Shown here: positions 1 through 4,781 of the stretch, in pieces
How positions within the stretch are numbered: position 1 is the first letter of the stretch
Layout of the letters: each line of letters begins with the position of its first letter
NCBI GenBank assembly: GCA_003453085.1
Contig: DMMK01000689.1
Coordinates: 1 to 5,473 of the forward strand
Length of the DNA stretch: 5,473 bases
DNA from: Verrucomicrobiales bacterium
GTDB lineage: Bacteria; Verrucomicrobiota; Verrucomicrobiia; Verrucomicrobiales; Verrucomicrobiaceae
Reading direction: 5' to 3'
Position numbers and translations under genes: made by a program
Notes under the pieces: model-generated
The model's input: the letters and a program-made list of their open reading frames with translations, nothing else
Databases searched by the model: none
What the model was told of the DNA's origin: nothing

Positions 1-120
1 CTGAATACATGGAGCCTGCCCTCCCTGAGCCACGGCTTGCTTTACGTGCATCAGCAGGCGGAATCGCTAGATCGAAAAAACGGAACCCGCATCGTTTGTT
101 ATGATCTGCGAGGAGAATAG
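1..120 (+). CDS. C-terminal end of a PQQ-type beta-propeller-like protein (5' truncated by window)
   Basis: Frame 1 is open from the first base to a TAG at 118-120, giving 39 residues of a protein whose start lies outside the window. The visible tail contains SHGLLYVHQQ, a charged loop, then RIVCYDLRGE. The pattern of 'hydrophobic strand, GxLYV, loop, xIVCYDL' is typical of the last blade of PQQ/quinoprotein-like (BamB-like) beta-propeller proteins, which in Verrucomicrobiota and Planctomycetota are often secreted or envelope proteins of unknown substrate. Only the final strands are visible, so neither cofactor binding nor function can be judged. It is followed by a 148-bp gap before the next gene on the same strand, so it is probably a separate transcription unit. 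Another beta-propeller family is possible. Confidence 0.55.
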   Translation: MNTWSLPSLSHGLLYVHQQAESLDRKNGTRIVCYDLRGE

Positions 121-121
121 G

Positions 122-143
122 GGGCCTCTTTGCTGCCTGGCCC
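122..143 (+). terminator. Weak hairpin after the beta-propeller gene
   Basis: A 5-bp perfect GC arm pair (GGGCC at 122-126, GGCCC at 139-143) with a 12-nt loop lies two bases past the TAG of the upstream gene. It is followed by AATAATTGTT, which is AT-rich but not a run of T. The position fits a terminator; the short stem and lack of a T-tract make this a weak call. Confidence 0.2.
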
Positions 144-195
144 AATAATTGTTCAGTCATGCGCCATGTCACAGCCTCCTGGAAATCAACCTTTT

Positions 196-214
196 AGATC
201 AAAGTTTGAGATCT
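196..214. promoter_or_regulatory. Imperfect palindrome upstream of the sigma gene
   Basis: AGATCAAA (196-203) and TTTG-AG-ATCT (205-214) form a dyad around G204, with a 2-nt AG bulge in the right arm. Its core CAAAGTTTG recurs upstream of msrB at 1019-1027. The distance to the sigma-factor start (about 60 bp) is compatible with an operator or activator site. No regulator is identified; the evidence is symmetry and recurrence only. Confidence 0.25.
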
Positions 215-240
215 GCCGGATTGTTCAAAAGAGCACATGC

Positions 241-269
241 TTGAGCATTCACCAAAACTTCGCTATGAA
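241..269 (+). promoter_or_regulatory. Possible sigma-70-like promoter at the sigma gene start
   Basis: TTGAGC (241-246) and TATGAA (264-269) are separated by exactly 17 bp and resemble -35 and -10 hexamers. Transcription would start near 276, downstream of the ATG at 269 but just before the next in-frame ATG at 278. If the promoter is real, the gene would be read from a nearly leaderless transcript and begin at Met4. A 12-bp dyad, ATGCTTGAGCAT (237-248), overlaps the -35 hexamer. Chance matches to such hexamers are common. Confidence 0.2.
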
Positions 270-1015
270 TGGCCTTCATGTCGTCCCCCCACGCTGAAAG
301 TCACCTGCCTGCGACCCAGTGGACGCGGATGGCGCGACTGCGACATGGCGATCCGCACGACGCCAAGCGGGCCCTTGACGAGCTCATCTCCCAATACCGC
401 TACCCCTTGTACTGCTACCTTCGTCGGCGGGGTTACCAGCACTCGGATGCCGACGACATTCTTCAGGATTTCCTGATGAAGCTCCTGCGCAATGAGAGCT
501 TCGCCTCGGCAGATGCCTCCAAAGGCCGCCTGCGCTGCATGCTGCATGTGAGTCTGGAACGTTTTGTAATCAGTTGGGAACGTGCCAACAAGCACCGCCG
601 CACGGAGTTCAGCATCGAGGAAGAGGTCGTTCCTGGGGATTCTGACATTGAGCGGCGCTACCAGCATGAAAACTTTCAGGACCATGAAACGCCCGACCAG
701 ATTTTTGGCCGGAAATGGACGCTCACCCTGCTGGGAGCCGCCCTGGGCCGCGTGGGAGAAATGTACAAGGCCAGAGGTCGGGAACAGCTCTTCAAGGTGC
801 TGAGGCCCGTGATCATGGACGGCGGCAGCCTGCGCGGCGAACAGGGCCCCCTGCTGGCAGAAGCTGCTGGCATGAATTACGGGGCCTTGCGCACCGCCCT
901 GATGCGCATGATGGCGGACTATCAGGAAGCCCTGCACCAGGAAATCTTGCAGACCGTCGAAGACCCAGCCGCCGCCAAGGAAGAATTCGCCCAGCTCCGC
1001 CAGAGTGTCTCGTAA
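269..1015 (+). CDS. ECF-type RNA polymerase sigma factor (sigma-70 family)
   Basis: This 248-residue protein resembles the long ECF-like sigma factors common in Planctomycetota and Verrucomicrobiota, which direct RNA polymerase to a subset of promoters. After a short N-terminal motif (TQWTRMAR, about 17-24), region 2 spans about 33-111: YRYPLYCYLRRRGY, then DADDILQDFLMKLL (core-binding helix) and KGRLRCMLHVSLERF with WERANKHRR (-10 recognition side). A linker with TPDQIFGRKW follows (141-150). A region-4 helix-turn-helix lies at about 195-222, and the tail (HQEILQTVEDP) is typical of this group. The putative recognition helix (ALRTALMRMMADYQEAL) lacks the usual HRLRxR-type arginine cluster. 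The frame is closed by TGA at 266-268, so the start is ATG 269 or ATG 278; neither has a clear Shine-Dalgarno sequence. No anti-sigma factor or Ser/Thr kinase is adjacent; the next gene is a lipoprotein MsrB. The sigma-family assignment is firm; the regulon is unknown. Confidence 0.85.
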   Translation: MAFMSSPHAESHLPATQWTRMARLRHGDPHDAKRALDELISQYRYPLYCYLRRRGYQHSDADDILQDFLMKLLRNESFASADASKGRLRCMLHVSLERFVISWERANKHRRTEFSIEEEVVPGDSDIERRYQHENFQDHETPDQIFGRKWTLTLLGAALGRVGEMYKARGREQLFKVLRPVIMDGGSLRGEQGPLLAEAAGMNYGALRTALMRMMADYQEALHQEILQTVEDPAAAKEEFAQLRQSVS

Positions 1016-1027
1016 TCTCAAAGTTTG
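1015..1027. promoter_or_regulatory. Second copy of the CAAAGTTTG palindrome, upstream of msrB
   Basis: ATCTCAAAGTTTG begins at the last base of the sigma gene's stop codon. It shares the 10-mer TCAAAGTTTG with 199-208. Against the reverse complement of 200-212 it matches at 12 of 13 positions, differing only at the central base of the palindrome. It lies about 50 bp before the msrB start. A shared binding site for one regulator would explain both copies, but there are only two and no regulator is known. Confidence 0.25.
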
Positions 1028-1058
1028 CGGGAATAAGCAATCAAGACGCATTCTCGCA
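1026..1058 (+). promoter_or_regulatory. 9-bp hairpin between the sigma gene and msrB
   Basis: TGCGGGAAT (1026-1034) pairs with ATTCTCGCA (1050-1058) over 9 bp including one G-U pair, leaving a 15-nt loop. The stem fills the middle of the 63-bp spacer. No T-run follows (the sequence continues CGTTTGAAGAA), so an intrinsic terminator is unlikely. It could be an operator dyad, an RNA processing or stability element, or a weak attenuator between the sigma gene and msrB. Confidence 0.35.
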
Positions 1059-1078
1059 CGTTTGAAGAATACATAACC

Positions 1079-1681
1079 ATGAACAAAAAAGCGTTACTTT
1101 TCATCGCCCTGTCCAGCCTCACTCTTGCCGCCTGCGCAGATGAGAAACCCAAATCCCCTGATCCTATGCCAAAACCTGAAGTCTCCCTCACCGAAGCCGA
1201 TTGGAAAAAACGCCTCACCGAAGAGCAGTATGCCGTGACCCGCCAAGCAGGCACTGAGCGCCCCTTTGGTGCCATTTATGAAGAGTTCGAAAAACAGGGC
1301 GAAGGCACCTACTACTGCATTTGCTGCGGGGTGGAGCTGTTCACCTCCAAGGAGAAATTCCATTCCGGCTGCGGCTGGCCTTCCTTCTACGATGCCTCCA
1401 CCGCGAAAAACGTGCTGGAGCGCACCGACAACTCCCATGGCATGGCCCGCATTGAGACGCTGTGCAAACGCTGCGGCGCCCACCTGGGACATGTGTTTGA
1501 GGGCGAAAAACTTTCCGCCAACACTCCCACCAAGCGCCGCTTTTGCATCAACGGCGTGGCCCTGAACTATGTGCCCAAAGGCGGTGCAGCCCCGAAGCTG
1601 TTGGAACTGACCGACGCTGCCGTGGACAAGAAAAAGGAAGAGGTGGCCAAGGAAGCCGGCGTCGAGGTCAAGAAGCCCTGA
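1079..1681 (+). CDS. msrB: Lipoprotein peptide-methionine (R)-S-oxide reductase
   Basis: MsrB reduces the R epimer of methionine sulfoxide in proteins. The 200-residue product starts with a lipoprotein signal peptide (KK, hydrophobic core, LAAC lipobox with Cys19; Ala at +2, suggesting outer-membrane sorting if the E. coli rule applies). A Pro/Lys-rich linker (about 22-34) leads to the MsrB domain (about 36-167). Zinc ligands are Cys80/Cys83 and Cys129/Cys132. HSGCGWPSFY holds a likely resolving Cys98, followed by SHGMARIE and GAHLGHVF, and RRFCIN carries catalytic Cys156. All family-defining residues are present, so it should be active in the envelope. An extra Cys82 sits between the zinc ligands, and a Lys/Glu-rich tail (about 181-200) extends beyond the domain. 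A weak GAAG (1064-1067) precedes the ATG by 11 nt. No msrA is nearby. The TPR gene follows after 44 bp, suggesting cotranscription. The electron donor is not encoded here. Confidence 0.95.
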   Translation: MNKKALLFIALSSLTLAACADEKPKSPDPMPKPEVSLTEADWKKRLTEEQYAVTRQAGTERPFGAIYEEFEKQGEGTYYCICCGVELFTSKEKFHSGCGWPSFYDASTAKNVLERTDNSHGMARIETLCKRCGAHLGHVFEGEKLSANTPTKRRFCINGVALNYVPKGGAAPKLLELTDAAVDKKKEEVAKEAGVEVKKP

Positions 1682-1699
1682 CCTCAGGCTTGCCAGCAC

Positions 1700-1723
1700 C
1701 GGAGTTTTTCCGCTAAAATGCGG
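1700..1723 (+). promoter_or_regulatory. Two alternative small stems in the msrB-TPR spacer
   Basis: CGGA (1700-1703) can pair with TCCG (1709-1712). CCGC (1710-1713) can instead pair with GCGG (1720-1723), which ends two bases before the TPR gene ATG. The two stems share bases 1710-1712 and are therefore mutually exclusive. Each has only 4 bp, so this may be coincidence in GC-rich DNA. No Shine-Dalgarno sequence is visible here. Confidence 0.15.
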
Positions 1724-1725
1724 CC

Positions 1726-2361
1726 ATGAACCGCACATTGATCCTCCGTCTGTGCCTCATCGCCGCTGCCCTCCTGCTGGCGAAAGCCGGCTGGGACCGG
1801 GTGGAGGATGACATCGGCATGATGCTGATCTACTTCGTGGCGCTGGGGGTCATCGGCGGCGTGCTGATCGTGCTTTATGTCCTGCCCCGGTTTGGCGATG
1901 CGGTGGGCACCTTGGTGTATTCTTCCGGCGAAAAAATCAGCGATGGCGGTAGCATGAAGGCGGCCGCCAAACTCGCTCAAGGCGACTATGAAGGAGCCAT
2001 CGCTGAACACGAGAAGGAACTGGCGGCCCAACCTCTGCAGACTCACCCCATTGCCGAAATCGCCAAAATCTGCGCGGAAAAACTGGGCGACCCCCAGCGC
2101 GCGCGGCAGGTGCTGAAGACCCACCTTCAGAACCCAGCCTGGCCGGAAGATGACGCCGCCTTTCTGCGATTCCGCCTGGTGGACCTGGAGATGCATCACT
2201 TCAAGGACCTGGCAACCGCTCGTACATTGCTGGAGCAAATCATTGCTGACTTCCCCAACACCCGTCACAGCGGCAATGCCCACCACAAGATCCATGAACT
2301 GGAACAAGCGGAATATCATCGGGCTACAACCAAAAGAGGTGGCACTGGACATCCGTCCTAG
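1726..2361 (+). CDS. Membrane-anchored TPR-like protein
   Basis: The 211-residue product has two N-terminal hydrophobic helices: about 4-22, and about 31-53 starting at GMMLIYFVALGV. A helical domain with tetratricopeptide-like repeats follows. Repeat-like units are KLAQGDYEGAIAEHEKELAA (82-101), ICAEKLGDPQRARQVLKTHL (115-134) and a third unit at about 144-179 that ends LEQIIADFPNT, a typical TPR closing phrase. The short segment between the helices (WDRVEDD) carries more acidic residues and the sequence after helix 2 is basic-poor, so topology is uncertain; a periplasmic or cytoplasmic scaffold is possible. TPR domains mediate protein-protein contacts, so a role in assembling an envelope complex is reasonable but unproven. 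It is 44 bp after msrB and 35 bp before comEC on the same strand, so it is probably cotranscribed with both. No specific family was recognised. Confidence 0.7.
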   Translation: MNRTLILRLCLIAAALLLAKAGWDRVEDDIGMMLIYFVALGVIGGVLIVLYVLPRFGDAVGTLVYSSGEKISDGGSMKAAAKLAQGDYEGAIAEHEKELAAQPLQTHPIAEIAKICAEKLGDPQRARQVLKTHLQNPAWPEDDAAFLRFRLVDLEMHHFKDLATARTLLEQIIADFPNTRHSGNAHHKIHELEQAEYHRATTKRGGTGHPS

Positions 2362-2362
2362 C

Positions 2363-2389
2363 CGGCGCGAACACTGAGCCTTCGCGCTG
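2363..2389 (+). promoter_or_regulatory. 9-bp hairpin filling the TPR-comEC spacer
   Basis: GCGCGAA (2365-2371) and TTCGCGC (2381-2387) are perfect 7-bp arms with a 9-nt loop. The stem extends outward by a G-U pair (2364/2388) and a C-G pair (2363/2389). It occupies most of the 35-bp gap and ends 7 nt before the comEC ATG, where a ribosome would load. No T-run follows, so it is not a classical terminator. It could lower comEC translation, pause polymerase or mark an RNA processing site. Confidence 0.4.
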
Positions 2390-2396
2390 CTGGACG

Positions 2397-4772
2397 ATGT
2401 TTTCACGCTCCCGTTTTCTTTCCTGGCTGCATCTGCACCCGATGCTGGTGCTGACTGTGGCCGCAGTCGCGGGCATCCTGCTTTCAGAGTGGCTGGCCTG
2501 CCAGCCAGGAGTGGGCCTAGCCGTTGCCACACTTTTGGTTTGGCTTCTTTTTTGGCGCAGGCCGACACTGTGGATGGCGCTTCCTGGGGTGCTGTTCAGC
2601 TTTGTCTTTTTGCATGCTCTCAGGCTGCAGGACACCTTTGCCCATCCAGTGAGGGAACACCTGCTAATGCAGCCGGAACAAAAGAAGACGGCGGCCGTGC
2701 GCGGCCTCCTCTATCCCTGGGTGGATGGTGCGGAGATGGATCCCGATGCCGCCCTCTGCGAAGTCAGCCAACTGCGCTGGGGCCAAGCAGGCGACTGGAC
2801 GCCAGTGAAAGCTAGAATCAAGGTGCGCCTGCCGGAAGGCATACGCCTGACCGCCCCTGGCCTCTATGAGATTGAAGGGCCACTGACATTGCCGGGCACA
2901 CCTTCCAACCCCGGCCAGTTTGATGGCGTCACTTACTCGCTGCGCATGGGCTGCATCGCGGTGAGCCAGGCGCGGAAAGTCACCTTGGTGAAGGAGGATC
3001 CGCTGGACCTGCGCTATCGTCTTCAGGAAGCGGCTGAGGCTTCCCGCCAATGGATCACGCGGCAGCTCACCCAGGGTCTGGAAAATGCGCAGCCCCATGC
3101 CGGGGTGATCCTGGCCATGGCCCTGGGTGCCTCTGATGCCGCAGGAGAGGACATCGAGGATGCTTTTCGCGACAGCGGCACGCTGCATGTCTTTGCCGTC
3201 AGCGGACTGCATGTCGCCATGCTGGCGCACATCGCCTCCTTTGGCCTGCGGTGGCTGGGCAAACAGCGGATGAGCGTCTTTCTCATCATGCTGGTGTTTG
3301 CCTATGCCTTCATCACTGGCTGGCGACCTTCCGCCGCACGTGCCGCCTTCATGACGGCCTTTGTCCTCGCGGCACCTTTGCTGAACCGGAAATCCCAGAT
3401 CGCCAATACGCTGGGTGCCGCTGCCCTGCTGTTGCTGGTGCTGGATACTCACCAGCTTTTCCTGCCGGGCTTTCAGCTCTCCTTCGTGGTCCTGCTGTCC
3501 ATCGTCCTGGTGGCTGCGGGGCTGATGGAGCTGATCAAACCCTGGTGTGATCTGGACCCTTTCCTGCCGCCTGTTCTGGCCACCCGGATGCAGCGCTACG
3601 GTGTGCGTGGCCGCACCTTTGCCGCAGCCCTGGTCTGCACCTCACTGGCCGCCTGGGCAGGGAGCCTGCCTTTCATGATCGGCCATTTCCAGACCGTCAC
3701 CCCCGTGGCCCTCATCTCCAATCTGGTGCTGGTTCCCGCCTCGGAGATCTGCCTCCTGCTGTCCTGCCTGAGCCTGCTCCTCGCCGCGACCTCCTGGAGT
3801 TGGGCCGTGGTCGCGATGAATCATCTGAATGCCGCCCTGGCCAGCGTCATGGTCACTTTGGCCAGTTGGTTTGCCAGTCTGCCTGCGGCCAATCAGACGC
3901 TGGATCTGCGCTTCGATAAAAACCCGCCTGCTGCCGAGTTCCATGTCTTGCAGCTCCCCTACGGCGGAGGTGCCAGCTATCTGCGCAGCGGCGGCCACCA
4001 CTGGCTGCTGGATACCGGCAATGAAAACAACTGGCGCTATGTCCTGCGCCCCTTTCTCCGTCACCAGGGAGTGGACCGCCTGGACGGCTTGGTGCTGAGC
4101 CATGCCGACATTTCCCACGTCGGGGCGGTGCCCTGGGTCATGTCTGCCCAAAAGGTGCCCCAGATCCACACCAGCGTGCTCGAACCCTGGAAACCCGATC
4201 CCCCTTTTGCCAGCCTGAAAAAGCTGAGCCTCCAGGTGGCCCCAGATGGTCCTGTTTGGCGGCGTCATGGTCTCCAGGAAACCATCCCGTTGACGTCGGG
4301 CGAAGGCATGCCCGTTACCGCGAGGGTTCTGCATCCCGGCACCGATGACCTTCACGAAAAGGCCGATGACCGAGGTCTTGTGCTTCTGCTGCAGGTGGGC
4401 GGCTTTCGCATTCTCTGCCTGAACGATGCCGGCTTCATCACTGAAAAGCGGCTGCTGGAACGGCGCACCGACCTGAAGTGCGACCTCCTTGTGCGCCACC
4501 AGCACAGCGCGGATGTCTCCGGCCTCACGGAACTCCTTCTCGCTGCCCGTCCCCAGGCCATCATCAGTTCCAATGACTCCTATCGCCCCGAAGAGGCCCT
4601 GCCACAGCGCCTGCGAGACTTCTGCCTCGAACAGCGGCTTCCTCTTTTTGACCTCGAAGCCGATGGCAGCATCGGCATCGCTTTCCGTGAGTCCGAGGCC
4701 ACGCTGAAAGCCTTCAAAAATGGCCGCTCCCTGAACCTGAGCCCGCAGGGCCAGGGAGTCACCCAGCCTTAG
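2397..4772 (+). CDS. comEC: ComEC/Rec2 family DNA-uptake channel protein
   Basis: ComEC forms the inner-membrane channel that admits single-stranded DNA during natural transformation. The 791-residue length is normal for the family. N-terminal membrane helices lie at about 15-75, followed by a soluble DUF4131-like region with an OB-like section (about 90-200). The competence domain (about 225-500) holds the family motifs HVFAVSGLHVAML (264-276), GWRPSAARAAFM (308-319) and LPGFQLSF (356-363) among many hydrophobic helices. The C-terminal metallo-beta-lactamase-like domain (about 512-765) has LLDTG (537-541), LSHADISHVGA (567-577), a 'DDRGLVLLLQ' strand (657-666), LCLNDAG (673-679) and VRHQHS (699-704). 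Compared with usual ComEC motifs, DVGQGD is replaced by LQLPYGG, the DH aspartate by Ser573, GD by ND, and HHGS by HQHS, so catalysis is doubtful. Assignment is firm; whether the cell is transformable is unknown. The stop overlaps the convergent downstream gene. Confidence 0.93.
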   Translation: MFSRSRFLSWLHLHPMLVLTVAAVAGILLSEWLACQPGVGLAVATLLVWLLFWRRPTLWMALPGVLFSFVFLHALRLQDTFAHPVREHLLMQPEQKKTAAVRGLLYPWVDGAEMDPDAALCEVSQLRWGQAGDWTPVKARIKVRLPEGIRLTAPGLYEIEGPLTLPGTPSNPGQFDGVTYSLRMGCIAVSQARKVTLVKEDPLDLRYRLQEAAEASRQWITRQLTQGLENAQPHAGVILAMALGASDAAGEDIEDAFRDSGTLHVFAVSGLHVAMLAHIASFGLRWLGKQRMSVFLIMLVFAYAFITGWRPSAARAAFMTAFVLAAPLLNRKSQIANTLGAAALLLLVLDTHQLFLPGFQLSFVVLLSIVLVAAGLMELIKPWCDLDPFLPPVLATRMQRYGVRGRTFAAALVCTSLAAWAGSLPFMIGHFQTVTPVALISNLVLVPASEICLLLSCLSLLLAATSWSWAVVAMNHLNAALASVMVTLASWFASLPAANQTLDLRFDKNPPAAEFHVLQLPYGGGASYLRSGGHHWLLDTGNENNWRYVLRPFLRHQGVDRLDGLVLSHADISHVGAVPWVMSAQKVPQIHTSVLEPWKPDPPFASLKKLSLQVAPDGPVWRRHGLQETIPLTSGEGMPVTARVLHPGTDDLHEKADDRGLVLLLQVGGFRILCLNDAGFITEKRLLERRTDLKCDLLVRHQHSADVSGLTELLLAARPQAIISSNDSYRPEEALPQRLRDFCLEQRLPLFDLEADGSIGIAFRESEATLKAFKNGRSLNLSPQGQGVTQP

Positions 4773-4781
4773 CGGCCCTGC
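4745..4781. terminator. Inverted repeat across the convergent stop codons
   Basis: GCAGGGCC (4745-4752) and GGCCCTGC (4774-4781) are a perfect 8-bp inverted repeat enclosing 21 nt that contain both stop codons (TAG on plus, TAA on minus). A symmetric GC-rich stem between convergent genes could act as a bidirectional terminator or block antisense read-through. There is no T-tract on either side, the loop is long, and the arms lie in coding sequence, so chance is quite possible. Confidence 0.3.

Noticed and set aside
237..476. Plus-strand 79-codon frame overlapping the 5' end of the sigma gene
   Set aside because: It lies out of frame within the sigma gene, and its Pro/Thr/Ser/Arg-rich composition is typical of an alternative reading of GC-rich coding sequence.
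263..1051. Minus-strand open frame of 262 codons opposite the sigma factor
   Set aside because: It is fully antisense to a well-supported sigma factor and has no recognisable motif. The same reasoning applies to 1094-1738 opposite msrB and 2664-3452 opposite comEC.
1718..1729. Three-codon mini-frame (ATG CGG CCA TGA) overlapping the TPR gene start
   Set aside because: The ATGA overlap could suggest coupling, but so short a frame is easily random and has no Shine-Dalgarno sequence.
2490..2507. 8-bp palindrome TGGCTGGC-CT-GCCAGCCA early in comEC
   Set aside because: It lies in coding sequence. About one perfect 8-bp dyad with a short loop is expected by chance in a window of this size, and nothing in its position supports a function.
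1684..2568. Long minus-strand open frame (294 codons) opposite the TPR gene and the start of comEC
   Set aside because: It runs opposite two convincing genes, crosses their boundary, and its translation shows no recognisable domain. Long antisense frames are expected in GC-rich coding DNA.
3642..4505. Minus-strand open frame of 287 codons opposite the 3' half of comEC
   Set aside because: The plus-strand frame carries clear ComEC motifs; the antisense product is rich in Gly, Gln and His without family features, as expected of a shadow frame.
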